A stretch of 64,000 bases of DNA from Gimesia aquarii (GTDB taxonomy: Bacteria; Planctomycetota; Planctomycetia; Planctomycetales; Planctomycetaceae). The notes under the pieces were generated by a model. It had not been told where the DNA came from. It saw nothing but the letters and a program-made list of their open reading frames with translations, and did no database searches. The stretch is taken from assembly GCF_007748175.1 (NCBI RefSeq), contig NZ_CP037422.1, positions 558,001-622,000 on the forward strand, in the 5' to 3' direction. This document shows, in pieces, positions 8,623 to 17,589 of the stretch. The position numbers were made by a program, and so were the translations under genes. Each line of letters opens with the position of its first letter. The first letter of the stretch is position 1.

Positions 8623-9150
8623 ATGACAGCTCAAGTAATGCACCCCGCTCCTGATTTTTGTTTGCAGGGTTATGATCGTAGCAGCGATTCATTCAAAGAT
8701 TACAAACTGGAAGACTACAAAGGAAAATGGGTTTGCCTCTTTTTCTATCCGTTGGACTTCACATTTGTTTGTCCTACCGAATTAGTTGCGTTCAATGAAG
8801 CACTCGGTGAATTCGAAAGTCGTAATTGCCAGGTTCTGACCGCCAGCACAGATAGCAAGTATTCACACAAGGGATGGTGCGACGCGGATCCTCAGTTGGC
8901 AGGCCTGAAATATCCTATGTTGGCTGATGGCACACATCAGCTTTCCAGGGATTATGGTGTTCTGAAGGATGATGCCGGGATCGCTGTTCGCGGTATTTTC
9001 CTGATTGATCCGGAAGGCGTCTGCCAGTGGTTAGCAATCCACGGCTTAAGCGTAGGACGAAATGTTGAAGAAGTTCTACGAGTACTTGATGCACTTCAGA
9101 CAGGTGAAAATGTTCCCTGTAACTGGAAGAAGGGTGACAAGACACTTTAA
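8623..9150 (+). CDS. Peroxiredoxin (AhpC/TSA family, 2-Cys type)
   Basis: Thiol peroxidase of 175 residues, cytoplasmic (no signal peptide), reducing hydrogen peroxide and organic peroxides. The peroxidatic cysteine is Cys50 in the motif FYPLDFTFVCPTE. A C-terminal cysteine, Cys166 in NVPCNWKKG, matches the place of the resolving cysteine of typical 2-Cys peroxiredoxins, where the usual text is VCPANW; here the order is PCNW, so one residue is shifted. The conserved arginine of the active site is in AVRGIFLIDPEG. It is monocistronic, bounded by stem-loops on both sides, and converges with the SDR gene. The local set of peroxidase and peroxiredoxin suggests a peroxide defence neighbourhood. 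Confidence 0.95.
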   Translation: MTAQVMHPAPDFCLQGYDRSSDSFKDYKLEDYKGKWVCLFFYPLDFTFVCPTELVAFNEALGEFESRNCQVLTASTDSKYSHKGWCDADPQLAGLKYPMLADGTHQLSRDYGVLKDDAGIAVRGIFLIDPEGVCQWLAIHGLSVGRNVEEVLRVLDALQTGENVPCNWKKGDKTL

Positions 9151-9178
9151 GCCAGGCTTAAACGTGCAAGATTCAAAC

Positions 9179-9213
9179 CAGGAGAATTCGTTTTCGGGTT
9201 CTCCTGTTTTTTT
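9179..9213 (+). terminator. Rho-independent terminator of the peroxiredoxin gene
   Basis: CAGGAGAA (9179-9186) pairs with TTCTCCTG (9199-9206) and is followed by seven T (9207-9213). The T tract runs into the stop codon of the convergent SDR gene (9212-9214). Confidence 0.88.
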
Positions 9214-9958
9214 ATCGTCCGCCTGCGACATCAATAAAAGCACCTGTTGTGAAGGAAGCTTCTTCCGATAACAACCAGACGATCGCATTGGCAACTTCCT
9301 GAGGAGTTCCTCCTCGTTTCATCGGTACCTGAGCTTTCACACGTTCGATTCGATTCGGTTCGCCTCCATCAGCGTGCATTGTTGTTGCAATGAATCCCGG
9401 ACGCACTGCATTCACGCGAATCCCTTCTTCCGCGACTTCCTTAGCCAGTCCTTTGGTGAATGTATCCAGTGCACCTTTGGATGCAGCATAATCGAGGTAC
9501 TCAAAGGGAGAACCCGTATATGCTGCCAAAGAGGAAACATTGACAATAGCGCCTCCTTGACCTCCGCGAGATCGCGACATTCTCGGTACCGCAGCACGGG
9601 CACAAAGAAAGCTGCCAAACACGTTTGTATTGAAGATGCGCTGCCAGCGATCAAGGGTCATGGTTTGCATTTTCATCTGTTGTTCGAGAATTCCTGCGTT
9701 ATTGACCAAGGCCGTCAAAGTTCCCAGCTGATCGTCGACAATTTGAAATAATCGTTCGACGTCAGCTTCGACAGAAATATCTGCCTGTACGGCGATTGCT
9801 TCACCACCCGCTTTCTGGATTTCAGAGACGACGTCATTGGCAGACATTTCATTGCTGCGATAATTCACACAAACTGAATATCCTTTTTGAGCGGCTAGTA
9901 CCGATGTCGCCGCGCCAATTCCGCGTCCACCTCCCGTAATGATAACTGCATTTTTCAT
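9212..9958 (-). CDS. SDR family oxidoreductase (FabG-like)
   Basis: Classical short-chain dehydrogenase of 248 residues, NAD(P)-dependent, cytoplasmic. The nucleotide-binding motif GGGRGIG is at residues 9-15, NNAG at 87-90, the catalytic Ser in NVSS at 142-143, and the YAASK catalytic pair Tyr157/Lys161. The acidic/basic region after strand beta2 (VNYRSN) suggests NADPH preference. It ends in FIDVAGGR, typical of the GG(R) C-terminus of FabG-like SDRs. Substrate cannot be predicted. It is encoded on the minus strand, convergent with the peroxiredoxin gene, whose terminator overlaps its stop codon. No obvious operon partner is seen upstream. Confidence 0.93.
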   Translation of the reverse strand: MKNAVIITGGGRGIGAATSVLAAQKGYSVCVNYRSNEMSANDVVSEIQKAGGEAIAVQADISVEADVERLFQIVDDQLGTLTALVNNAGILEQQMKMQTMTLDRWQRIFNTNVFGSFLCARAAVPRMSRSRGGQGGAIVNVSSLAAYTGSPFEYLDYAASKGALDTFTKGLAKEVAEEGIRVNAVRPGFIATTMHADGGEPNRIERVKAQVPMKRGGTPQEVANAIVWLLSEEASFTTGAFIDVAGGR

Positions 9959-10239
9959 AATAGAACTCTTGATTTGATCTATCGCGAATGTGGAAAGGGG
10001 AGAAATGAACTATTTTCATTATAAGGATATTTTTGCAGGGAGACAGGGCTATAAGCTAAAGCGATTCAAAAGGGTGTTCTATTTCTAAAGTATGGTTAAT
10101 TATTTTTGATTCATGCCGGACTTCAAAAGAGAGTTTTTTAGTGACTTGGCTGGGAGGAACCGTTAGTTTAATCTAGTAGATCGACATAGATGAACCATAT
10201 TCACATAAATCATCGAAATCAGTTCTGAGGAGATATCCG

Positions 10240-11253
10240 TTGAAACGCTCATCCCTTTCACAAGTGTTGAAATTATGCATTCTTATTATAATCTGCCCTG
10301 TTTATTGCCTTGCGGCAGACAAAGCTGATAAAAAGCTGTCAGTCCTCTTGATCGATGGACAGAATAATCATCAATGGCAACAGACCACGCCGTTGCTCAA
10401 AAAGATTCTGGAGAATTCCGGTCGCTTTGAAGTCGAAGTCTCAACCACGCCTCCCAGCCCTCCCAGAAAGCCGCGCAAACCAAAGGGGAAACTGAGTGAG
10501 GGCCAACAGAAAAACTACGAGAAGCAGCTTGCGGAATGGAAAACAAAAGCAGCACAAATCCAACAGGAAGCACCTGCGCTTTGGAAAAAGTGGCGTCCTG
10601 ACTTCAAAAAGTATGACGTAGTCGTCAGTAACTATAATGGTCAGAGTTGGCCTGAAGAAGTTAAACAGGCATTTGATAAATATGTTTCTTCTGGTGGCAG
10701 CTTTGTCGTCGTTCATGCCGCCGACAATTCTTTTTCGGATTGGCCCGCATATAACAAAATGATTGCCGTCGGTGGTTGGGGAGGTCGTGATGAAACCTCG
10801 GGCCCCATGTTGCGCTTACGTGGTGACAAATGGATTAAAGATACAACTCCTGGCAGGGGGGGGACACATGGCACGAAGATTCCTGTCGTCGTCAAAGTTC
10901 GCAAGCCTGAGCACCCCATTGTCAAAGGGTTACCTCGAGAATGGATGCATCCTGCCGATGAAGTCTATGGCAAGTTAAGAGGCCCGGCAGAAAATGTGAC
11001 TGTGTTAGCGACCGCCTATTCCGAACCGAGTGAACGAGGGACCGGTGAGCACGAGCCGATTATGATGACGGTCGATTATGGAAAAGGTCGTGTGTTCCAT
11101 ACCACGTTGGGGCATGATACCGTTGCCCTGCAAGGGACCGGCTTCCAGATTACTTTACAGCGAGGAACTGAATGGGCGGCTACGGGAAAAGTCACACAAC
11201 CATTACCCAATACAAAATGGAAAGACAACGAACCAACGGTTCAAGCACCATAG
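10240..11253 (+). CDS. Secreted ThuA-domain protein (trehalose utilisation-like fold)
   Basis: A 337-residue protein with a signal peptide (about residues 1-25, ending CLAADK) and a ThuA class I glutamine amidotransferase-like domain. Visible markers are VLLIDGQNNHQW at the start, YDVVVSNYNGQSWPEEVKQAFDKYVSSGGSFVVVHAA near 130-165, and HPIVKGLP and the late VDYGKGRVFHTTLGHD. Between the first strand and YDVVV is a Pro/Lys-rich insert (SPPRKPRKPKGK) and a charged helix. Translation starts at TTG (10240), chosen because GAGGAG at 10227-10232 is 7 bases upstream and no ATG fits. ThuA proteins are abundant in planctomycetes, usually linked to carbohydrate breakdown; the exact reaction is unknown. 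Confidence 0.88.
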   Translation: MKRSSLSQVLKLCILIIICPVYCLAADKADKKLSVLLIDGQNNHQWQQTTPLLKKILENSGRFEVEVSTTPPSPPRKPRKPKGKLSEGQQKNYEKQLAEWKTKAAQIQQEAPALWKKWRPDFKKYDVVVSNYNGQSWPEEVKQAFDKYVSSGGSFVVVHAADNSFSDWPAYNKMIAVGGWGGRDETSGPMLRLRGDKWIKDTTPGRGGTHGTKIPVVVKVRKPEHPIVKGLPREWMHPADEVYGKLRGPAENVTVLATAYSEPSERGTGEHEPIMMTVDYGKGRVFHTTLGHDTVALQGTGFQITLQRGTEWAATGKVTQPLPNTKWKDNEPTVQAP

Positions 11254-11280
11254 TCCTTCTGAGTTCAGGAACGGCTATAG

Positions 11281-11314
11281 AAAAGCGGAATCTGCTATTT
11301 TAAGCAGGTTCCGC
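11281..11314 (-). terminator. Terminator downstream of the small lipoprotein gene
   Basis: GCGGAATCTGCT (11285-11296) and AGCAGGTTCCGC (11303-11314) form a 12-pair stem with one wobble and a 6-base loop. On the minus strand TTTT follows, so it fits the leftward gene ending at 11392. The other strand lacks a T tract. Confidence 0.7.
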
Positions 11315-11391
11315 CAGTCGTCAGGCTGTATTCTTTGCAGGCGAAGAATACAATATTGCTAAATACACATTGCCATATAATTTGCCAACGC

Positions 11392-11799
11392 TTACTTTTT
11401 TCCAGGCAGTTTGAGATCAATATTATTTTTACCAGATTCCACTGTAATTTTCTCTGGCAAAATAATGGTCTTCGGTGGAGACTTCATCGGAGGAGCCTCT
11501 TGATTCGATTCTAAATCCGGGTTTGTGATTGCTGCCATGCCAGGCGTAATCTGAACCGAGTGCCGTCCTACAACGGCTCCGACACGGTCATTGTATTTAA
11601 GAGAATATTTCCCTTCTTCGTCGGTGATTCCAGTCGAAGTGATACCTTCTTCAGGAAAGAATTCAATCATAGCGCCCGATATGGGAGAACCGTTTTCGAA
11701 TACAACTCCTGTTACGACTCCTAACTCCGGACCACTATCACCACATCCAGTGAGATTCAAGACTAATAATATTAAGCCAATCGATTGTATACGACTCAT
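11392..11799 (-). CDS. Small lipoprotein with carboxypeptidase-regulatory-like domain
   Basis: A 135-residue exported protein. The lipobox is LTGC at residues 16-19, so Cys19 is the predicted lipidated residue. After it, residues about 25-130 read as an Ig-like/transthyretin-like fold: VTGVVFENGSPISGAMIEFFPEEG, GKYSLKYNDRVGAVVGRHSVQITP, then a basic C-terminus LKLPGKK. Such proteins typically occur directly downstream of DUF1559 genes in planctomycetes, as here, where it lies 101 bases after that gene on the same strand. Function unknown; surface or periplasmic structural role is inferred. The stem-loop between the two genes suggests they are at least partly separately terminated. Confidence 0.87.
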   Translation of the reverse strand: MSRIQSIGLILLVLNLTGCGDSGPELGVVTGVVFENGSPISGAMIEFFPEEGITSTGITDEEGKYSLKYNDRVGAVVGRHSVQITPGMAAITNPDLESNQEAPPMKSPPKTIILPEKITVESGKNNIDLKLPGKK

Positions 11800-11855
11800 A
11801 GTATGATCCTTTCTGTTTCCAGAATCATTTGATTTTGTGTAGTAATCTACTGAAA

Positions 11856-11893
11856 GATCGCCAGAGAGTTCGCTATCTGGTTCTCTGGCGATC
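11856..11893 (-). terminator. 12-bp perfect stem-loop after the DUF1559 gene
   Basis: GATCGCCAGAGA (11856-11867) pairs perfectly with TCTCTGGCGATC (11882-11893) around a 14-base loop. On the minus strand TTTCAG follows. It lies only 8 bases beyond the stop of the DUF1559 gene and may both terminate and stabilise that transcript. Confidence 0.75.
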
Positions 11894-11900
11894 GTAAGAT

Positions 11901-12911
11901 TTAAAATTCTCCCAGCGGAATACCATCTTCAGTTTGAGACAACGCAAGCAGTGTGTTGAAATCGAGACTGTCACTCACAAAGCGAACGGCGCCGTCTCCA
12001 AGTAGAATATGAGCTCCCCCTGTATGCTCGGAACGAAAACCATTATGTCCGCCATAAGGAATTTCATGACCGTAACCTGGACCATTATAGTTAATTCCAT
12101 AACGGGGAATCGTTACGTTTGCTGACCATCCGAGCCAGGCATAAGTTGCTGGGCCTGCCGCCCAGGGGCCACCTGCCCAAGCGGAAGGACGTGCATCTAC
12201 TTTCGCTTTATCTGAGTCTCGAATTGTGTAGCTGGAGTGCTCACCTACCATAATTGTATTGGATGTTCCGTCTGTAATATTCGCCATCCGTATCGCTGCC
12301 GTCTGGGATGTCATATTGATAATAATTCCGACTTTGTGGTCCCACCCATAGCCCGTCCAGACTCCTCCAGGTGGAACAGTTGTAGTATTCGGTCGGTGAT
12401 ATCCGCCAGAGACACCTGCATAGTCTGCAGTCTGAACGGAAAATGCTGCTGGTGCTCCAATTCCTTGAGTTGCTCCGTTTGTTGTCAGTGATCGTGTTTT
12501 AGGCATAGGTGATGAAGGGCAATTGAGAATACTCACACGTAATTGTTCCATGACTTGCCAATTGAGATTGGCACCACTTTGCATCGACCAGTCAGTTCCT
12601 GAGAATATCATTTGGTTATAAGCGGCAGCCTGATCCATAAATGGGAGGATCAAGGTAATCCATGAAGTATTACGCTGATCGCCTGCTGTTTCGGTAATGT
12701 TACCTGGGAAAACCCGGTGTGTGTCATAGTAATTGTGGATCGCCAACCCAATCTGTTTCAGATTATTCTTGCAACTCGAACGGCGGGCCGCTTCGCGTGC
12801 CTGCTGGACCGCAGGTAACAATAAGGCAATCAAGACCGCAATAATTGCAATCACAACGAGTAGCTCGATCAGCGTGAAACCACGTGATCTTCCTGGTCGG
12901 GGACTTAACAT
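11901..12911 (-). CDS. DUF1559 prepilin-like protein (type II secretion/pseudopilin N-terminus)
   Basis: A 336-residue protein of the family that is greatly expanded in planctomycetes. Residues 11-35 form a type IV prepilin methylation segment: [17 protein letters not shown], with cleavage expected before Phe12. It is followed by [31 protein letters not shown], the standard DUF1559 opening. The C-terminal part ends with [17 protein letters not shown], also typical (the H-X9-DG tail). AGGAGG lies 7 bases before the ATG. It is divergent from the XylR-like regulator across a 320-bp spacer. Exact function of the family is not established; a surface or pseudopilus-like location is inferred. Confidence 0.96.
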   Translation of the reverse strand: MLSPRPGRSRGFTLIELLVVIAIIAVLIALLLPAVQQAREAARRSSCKNNLKQIGLAIHNYYDTHRVFPGNITETAGDQRNTSWITLILPFMDQAAAYNQMIFSGTDWSMQSGANLNWQVMEQLRVSILNCPSSPMPKTRSLTTNGATQGIGAPAAFSVQTADYAGVSGGYHRPNTTTVPPGGVWTGYGWDHKVGIIINMTSQTAAIRMANITDGTSNTIMVGEHSSYTIRDSDKAKVDARPSAWAGGPWAAGPATYAWLGWSANVTIPRYGINYNGPGYGHEIPYGGHNGFRSEHTGGAHILLGDGAVRFVSDSLDFNTLLALSQTEDGIPLGEF

Positions 12912-13231
12912 GAAACTGGCCTCCTGAAATGAAAAAGATGATAGGTGAGTAGAAATCTCAAATTGTTAAAACTACTCAAAAAAACACGAGTCAGATTATG
13001 AATTGGTTAATTGCAAGAACAAGTCCGTTAATTGAGATCAGAAGTAGATTGTCTACCGTCTTGTTGCCTTCTGATTATTTGAGTAAGGCGTAAGATTCTG
13101 TCCGTTAAACACTTAGGGGTTTATAAGTAATTGTATTTACTCTTTTAATATTTTGCGCAACAGTTGTTACGATTTTGCGCAGCAGTCGATATACTGGTTT
13201 TAATGACTAATCATTGTGCAGGTTTGATTAA
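12912..13231. promoter_or_regulatory. Divergent promoter spacer with direct repeats (AraC-type sites)
   Basis: This 320-bp spacer separates two divergent genes. ATTTTGCGCAACAGT (13150-13164) and ATTTTGCGCAGCAGT (13172-13186) are a direct repeat with one mismatch and a 22-bp period, two helical turns. They lie 46-82 bases before the XylR-like start. AraC-family proteins bind direct repeats at about this spacing, so these are probable binding sites of the adjacent regulator. A shorter direct repeat, GTTAATTG at 13006-13013 and 13027-13034 (21-bp period), lies nearer the DUF1559 gene. Repeats are seen; binding is inferred. Confidence 0.65.
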
Positions 13232-14419
13232 ATGAGGCGCAACATGACCGCAATCGGGCTTTTTCTTGAGCGTACCTCCGTACGATCACATCGCGTGATT
13301 AAAGGAGTATTACAGTTCGCCGACGAGCACCCTGATTTACGGCTTTGTGATTATCTTTTCGAGTCAGACCATGTTGAAGATTATGAACACGCGACTCCCC
13401 CCTGGCTTGGTCGTGTTGATGGAGTCGTTGCCAGTTCGAGCAAAATCGATTATCTCGTCGACTGGCTCAAGCGTGGTAAAGTTCCCATTGTAATGGCTTG
13501 TGGTGATCTGGCTGCCAGTGGGGTACTCAGTGTCTTTACCGATTCCCAGTCGATTGCTGAAATTGCTGGTAACCATATTCGTAGTATTGGACGCAGTCAT
13601 GTTGGATTTGTGGGATACCAGAATTCAGATGGCTCGTTACATCGACAGAACTCATTAGCCCAGTTTTGTAAGGAACAGGGTTTTTCTTTTAGAGCTTGTG
13701 AAATGGAAGCCTATCTTCCTATTTCTCATACGAAAGAAGCGGAATTGATTGAACCGGAACCTGATCTGCTGAAAATGCTGGCCAAGTTACCAAAGCCAGC
13801 TGTTGTGGTCACTCTGAATGACCACTATGCGATTGCGACTCTGAATGCGATTCAAAGTCTCGGGTTTTCAGTTCCCGAAGATATTGCGTTAATTGGAGTG
13901 GACGATTCGGAATCGTCTCGCCTTTTTTCGACTCCGATTACCAGTGTTCATCCTCCAAGCTTTCAGATTGGGTATGAGTCTACACGTTTATTGATGCGGA
14001 TGATTGAGGGTAAACGTCTGGCCCGAAAAACCGTTCTGGTTCCCGCCGACCGGATTTCTGTTCGCGAATCAACGGTTGGACAGCGGCGGGCTCCTGTGAC
14101 TGATATTGACCGTGCCAAGGAGTACATTCGACGACATGCTTGCGAAGGAATTCGTGTCGTTGATGTTGCCGATCATGTTCATATTCCCTTGCGCACATTC
14201 CAAATTGAGTTCAAAGAACAGACGGGTAGCCCCGTCACTGAAGAGATTCGTCGCGTTCGCTTTAACCGTGCGTGTGAACTCCTGCAGACAACCGATTTCA
14301 CTCTGGAACGAATAGCTCATCTCATTGGCATGAGCCATGCTGCCAGTTTCAGTGACTTCTTTAGACGTACAGCGGGAATGACTCCGAATTCTTATCGTGA
14401 TAAGCACAATCAAGACTGA
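13232..14419 (+). CDS. XylR-like AraC family regulator with LacI-type sensor
   Basis: Transcriptional regulator of 395 residues built like E. coli XylR. Residues about 5-275 are a periplasmic-binding-protein-like sensor: IGLFLERTSVRSHRVIKGV at the start, GRVDGVVASSS, AGNHIRSIGRSHVGFVG, ALNAIQSLGF.VPEDIALIGVDDSESSRLFSTPITSVHPP. Residues about 290-392 carry the AraC double helix-turn-helix (AKEYIRRHACEGIRVVDVADHVHIPLRTFQ and LERIAHLIGMSHAASFSDFFRRTAGMTPNSYRD). The ligand is probably a sugar. ATG at 13244, with GAGG six bases upstream, is an alternative start. Direct repeats upstream suggest autoregulation, possibly also control of the divergent DUF1559 gene. Confidence 0.93.
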   Translation: MRRNMTAIGLFLERTSVRSHRVIKGVLQFADEHPDLRLCDYLFESDHVEDYEHATPPWLGRVDGVVASSSKIDYLVDWLKRGKVPIVMACGDLAASGVLSVFTDSQSIAEIAGNHIRSIGRSHVGFVGYQNSDGSLHRQNSLAQFCKEQGFSFRACEMEAYLPISHTKEAELIEPEPDLLKMLAKLPKPAVVVTLNDHYAIATLNAIQSLGFSVPEDIALIGVDDSESSRLFSTPITSVHPPSFQIGYESTRLLMRMIEGKRLARKTVLVPADRISVRESTVGQRRAPVTDIDRAKEYIRRHACEGIRVVDVADHVHIPLRTFQIEFKEQTGSPVTEEIRRVRFNRACELLQTTDFTLERIAHLIGMSHAASFSDFFRRTAGMTPNSYRDKHNQD

Positions 14420-14432
14420 TCACAGGCTCAAT

Positions 14433-15182
14433 TTAATCTTCACCCATTTGTTTGTGAAGATGAATCGGCTCGGCTTGGTTTTTGCGCATCCGTAGATTGA
14501 GCATTTCGACAGTAACAGAGAAGGCCATAGCGAAATAGATGTAGCCCTTAGGCACGTGGACATCAAAACCTTCTACCATGAGTGTCACACCGACCAGGAT
14601 GAGAAACGAGAGCGCCAGGATTTTAATCGTGGGGTGTTTATCGACAAAATCTCCAATTGGTTTTGCAGCCACAAGCATCACTACGACTGAGAGCACGATG
14701 GCAATCGCCATGATCGAAACATGGTCTGATAAACCGACGGCAGTAATCACAGAATCGAGTGAGAAGATGATATCCAGCGCTCCAATCTGAATCAGAACTC
14801 CTCCAAAACTTGCTGCAACAGGTGACTTTGATTCGTGACGAGAAACACCTTCCAGACTGTTATGGATTTCATGTGTTGCTTTAGCTAACAGGAATAAACC
14901 CCCGCCTATCAATATCAAATCGCGACCGGAGAATTCACGTTCTAGAACTGAAAACCAGGGTTCGGTTAGCCCCATCACCCACGAAATAGAAAACAGCAGA
15001 ATCAGTCGTGCCACCATTGCCAGACTGATACCCAATGTTCTGGCGAGGTCACGTTGTTTTTCAGGGAGCCGACCGACGAGGATCGAAATGAAAATAATGT
15101 TATCGATGCCCAGAACGATTTCTAATGTTGCTAATGTCGCTAACGCAATCCAAGCCTCAGGGCTGGCCAACCATTCAAACAT
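14433..15182 (-). CDS. TerC family integral membrane protein
   Basis: A 249-residue membrane protein with about seven transmembrane segments. It has the two TerC signatures: EIVLGIDNIIFISIL at residues 21-35 and DIIFSLDSVITAVGL near 135-149, each with the acidic residues inside the membrane that are conserved in the family. The end NLRMRKNQAEP is basic and cytoplasmic. TerC proteins are linked to manganese export and to metalation of exported proteins in some bacteria, and to tellurite resistance in others; no tellurite genes occur nearby. GGAG five bases before the ATG at 15182 supports the start. It converges with the XylR-like gene, with only 13 bases between stops. Confidence 0.93.
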   Translation of the reverse strand: MFEWLASPEAWIALATLATLEIVLGIDNIIFISILVGRLPEKQRDLARTLGISLAMVARLILLFSISWVMGLTEPWFSVLEREFSGRDLILIGGGLFLLAKATHEIHNSLEGVSRHESKSPVAASFGGVLIQIGALDIIFSLDSVITAVGLSDHVSIMAIAIVLSVVVMLVAAKPIGDFVDKHPTIKILALSFLILVGVTLMVEGFDVHVPKGYIYFAMAFSVTVEMLNLRMRKNQAEPIHLHKQMGED

Positions 15183-15292
15183 GCTTTCTCCAATGAGGGA
15201 CGATACAATTCCAAGTGTATCTGATTATACAGAACGACTGGACTCTGAACAGGGAATGGCAAACGGAGGATCAATCGTCGTGGTTTAAAAGA

Positions 15293-15331
15293 AAAACCCT
15301 GATGTAGCGAATTTTACTACATCAGGGTTTT
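15293..15331 (-). terminator. Bidirectional-looking terminator, 15-bp perfect stem
   Basis: AAAACCCTGATGTAG (15293-15307) pairs with CTACATCAGGGTTTT (15317-15331) around a 9-base loop. T tracts flank both sides, so it can work in either direction; it lies 69 bases beyond the stop of the cytochrome P460 gene. Its stem sequence closely matches the terminator at 23653-23690. Confidence 0.85.
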
Positions 15332-15399
15332 AACTAAACAAAAATTCTCACATTACTCAATCGCAACTAATAATGGTTGTTCGTCCTGTTTTGTTATTT

Positions 15400-15972
15400 T
15401 TATGATCCATCATTGAAGAAGGCAAAGTCATTCCCCTCCGCGCTCTCGCTGTGGCACGCAATGCAACCTTGAACTTTTCCCGCAAGCTTGACACTTCCTT
15501 TTCGGGCGATCGTTCCATCAGGATTATATTTCGCCCAGTACCAGTCTCCTCCATTGGGGTTGTACCCTTTGGAGCGGTACATCACCGTTACAGCCATTAA
15601 AGTCTTCTGGTCTGGACCATAGTTCTCTTTGACCAGGATTGAACCATTCGGAAGTTGCTTTGGATTTCCCCCTGCTGTTCGGTTGAGATACATTTTTAAG
15701 AAAGCGCCATGGGGGCTTTCCCCTTTCGAAAATCCATCGTTTTTTCCAGGAACGGGGGCCCAGTTTTCATATTTTTGTGATATCAGATAGTTCCAGAATC
15801 GGTCTTCGAAGGGACGGGTCTTCTGAAACCCTCTGCGCGAGTTGCTTCCCTCTCTGGTACTACTTCCCCCGCGGTACCCACTTTGAGCAGAGGCTGCTTC
15901 TGGTGGTTTCAGTGCCAGCCAGATTCCAAAAAGGGAGAAACACATGATTGCCGCAATACTCAATCGCTTCAT
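15400..15972 (-). CDS. Cytochrome P460 family protein
   Basis: Secreted 190-residue c-type heme protein. Residues 1-30 are a signal peptide (MKRLSIAAIMCFSLFGIWLA, then a Ser/Gly/Arg-rich mature start). Residues about 55-185 match the P460 domain: FWNYLISQKYENWAPVPGK, SPHGAFLKMYLNRTA, NGSILVKENYG, LMAVTVMYRSKGYNP.GGDWYWAKY, and the heme motif CIACH near residues 176-180. Characterised P460 proteins cross-link heme to a lysine and oxidise hydroxylamine or bind NO; many homologues have unknown roles. The gene lies in a leftward group after the zinc-finger and DUF547 genes and near the ECF sigma factor. GAGGAA six bases upstream supports the ATG. Confidence 0.9.
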   Translation of the reverse strand: MKRLSIAAIMCFSLFGIWLALKPPEAASAQSGYRGGSSTREGSNSRRGFQKTRPFEDRFWNYLISQKYENWAPVPGKNDGFSKGESPHGAFLKMYLNRTAGGNPKQLPNGSILVKENYGPDQKTLMAVTVMYRSKGYNPNGGDWYWAKYNPDGTIARKGSVKLAGKVQGCIACHSESAEGNDFAFFNDGS

Positions 15973-16052
15973 TGTTCATTCCTCGTATAGTACGACTCTG
16001 TCCTGATGTAATGATTTCACTTTTCATATCAATTTGTCTTGGTATTGTTTGT

Positions 16053-16310
16053 TCAATCATCTTTCAATTGCGACCTCACAACAGCCTTCATTCGCTCTCG
16101 CACAGTTTCTGAAAGTTGATTCTCGGAGTCGGTTTCGCTCTCGGTGATTTTGCCGCGTATTGTGTTGTGCAGTTTATTCTGTAGCCGACGAAACGAACGG
16201 CAGGTGCCACACATTCCCACATGAACCCAGAGACTCAACCGCTCTCTGATTGAGAGTCGCTGTATGAAGGACTTCGAGATTAACTGTGTGACCTGTTTGC
16301 AGTTCAACAT
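16053..16310 (-). CDS. Small zinc-finger (anti-sigma-like) protein
   Basis: An 85-residue soluble protein beginning MLNCKQVTQLISKSF. The motif HVGMCGTCRSFRR near residues 30-42 supplies the His-X3-Cys-X2-Cys zinc ligands of the zf-HC2/ZAS anti-sigma family, together with Cys4. No transmembrane segment follows, so it is a soluble member. Homologous small proteins are commonly encoded beside ECF sigma factors. Here the sigma gene lies about 1.3 kb away on the other strand, with the DUF547 gene between. It is inferred to bind and inhibit that sigma factor. The tail is charged (ETVRERMKAVVRSQLKDD). Confidence 0.82.
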   Translation of the reverse strand: MLNCKQVTQLISKSFIQRLSIRERLSLWVHVGMCGTCRSFRRLQNKLHNTIRGKITESETDSENQLSETVRERMKAVVRSQLKDD

Positions 16311-16389
16311 GGAGTAGACGCTCCATAGCGATCCATTAAATGTTAATTTCTTCCTATCGAGCTTCCGATGTTCTCAATCCTTGTCTAAC

Positions 16390-17292
16390 TCAACGACGTC
16401 CGGCAACTCGTCCTAGATTTGCTTGATCGTTCAACTTCCAGTTGTAGTCCAGAAATGAAATACGAACGGAGTTTTGCCTCGCAGCATTCTGCGCCGTTTG
16501 ATCGGGTAGCCAGGGAGCGATTGTTTTCAATTGAACCGCTTGATTGGCACCAAAGTCTGTTCCGAACCAACTTAAAATCGAAGACAGGTAGAACCGTTTG
16601 TTTTGCTGATCAAAGCGAAAGTTTTGTGGTCGACTGAAAAAGTCTTTTGTATTAACGTCAAGTTGTTTCTCTACTTCACTGGCGGTGTAGGCTTGATTTA
16701 ACAAACGAGGGCAACCAACTGACGCGCAAACGATCGCAAAGTGAATACGCGGTTCGTTCATTTTGCGGAGTATCTGGTGCTCGATTCCTTCAAGAGAGAT
16801 TGCCTGTCCGCCTACTACAAGTTGAAGGTCCTTCCAGATGTTATAACCGATGACTTTTGCAGTATGGTTTCTGATACTCGATGTGGGATACTCTCGTAAG
16901 ATTCCATGTACTGTGACAGCATTATAAGCGTTAATCCAGAAGGCAAGTTTTGCATTATTTCTGGCAGGTTGCTTGGGGTTTGCTTTCGACAGTTGATTAA
17001 GATAAGCCGTCAATGCTTTCTGATCTGCTGACGACGCATGCCAGGCTTTATAGTTCACATAGCCATTGTGATCGACGTATTTCTTAAGCAGTATGTCCCA
17101 ACTGGAATGATCGATTTGGTCCATTGAAACTTGAGCATTAGAGGAGACGTTCTGACCAACATAAACTTTCGAGGCCGCCGCCACATTTCCACTGTTGACG
17201 ATCATCACGATAGCAATTGCGACAGTAATGACCAGAACAGCAATGATTTCTTTACTGAACGTTTTCAAGACTCTTCCTTTCGTCCATAACAT
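16390..17292 (-). CDS. DUF547 domain secreted protein
   Basis: A 300-residue exported or membrane-anchored protein. Residues about 12-38 are a hydrophobic signal/anchor ending AAAS. The DUF547 domain covers about 60-270: [104 protein letters not shown] and the end [12 protein letters not shown]547 proteins are often found with ECF sigma/anti-sigma pairs; a thiol or protease-like role has been suggested because of the conserved [11 protein letters not shown] motif, but activity is not established. It lies 79 bases before the zinc-finger gene in the same direction, so the two are probably co-transcribed. Confidence 0.9.
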   Translation of the reverse strand: MLWTKGRVLKTFSKEIIAVLVITVAIAIVMIVNSGNVAAASKVYVGQNVSSNAQVSMDQIDHSSWDILLKKYVDHNGYVNYKAWHASSADQKALTAYLNQLSKANPKQPARNNAKLAFWINAYNAVTVHGILREYPTSSIRNHTAKVIGYNIWKDLQLVVGGQAISLEGIEHQILRKMNEPRIHFAIVCASVGCPRLLNQAYTASEVEKQLDVNTKDFFSRPQNFRFDQQNKRFYLSSILSWFGTDFGANQAVQLKTIAPWLPDQTAQNAARQNSVRISFLDYNWKLNDQANLGRVAGRR

Positions 17293-17435
17293 AATGATTC
17301 CCTTCTCAAAACAATGAGTGTTGTCTCGATGGTTTTGTCCTTTTTCAGCACCTTCAGGTGACGGAGCTTTTCATTATTACTTACACTGTTTTTCCAGATT
17401 TCTAGAAAATGAAAGGTTTCTCGCGGCGGGTTGTC

Positions 17436-17462
17436 AGTCCAAACGGCTTATTAGTATGGACT
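17436..17462. promoter_or_regulatory. Inverted repeat in the ECF sigma / DUF547 divergent spacer
   Basis: AGTCCA (17436-17441) and TGGACT (17457-17462) are a perfect 6-bp inverted repeat with a 15-bp spacer in the 297-bp region between the divergent genes. Possible operator; could also be chance. Confidence 0.3.
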
Positions 17463-17589
17463 TATGGTACATCTTACGAAATGCCTCTATTTAGATGGAA
17501 AATGTAATCGAATTCACAGACTCATCAAGAAATGAAAATTAGAGTGCAGTTTTCGTATTTCGAGAGTGTTTACTGGTGTGGAGGAATTG

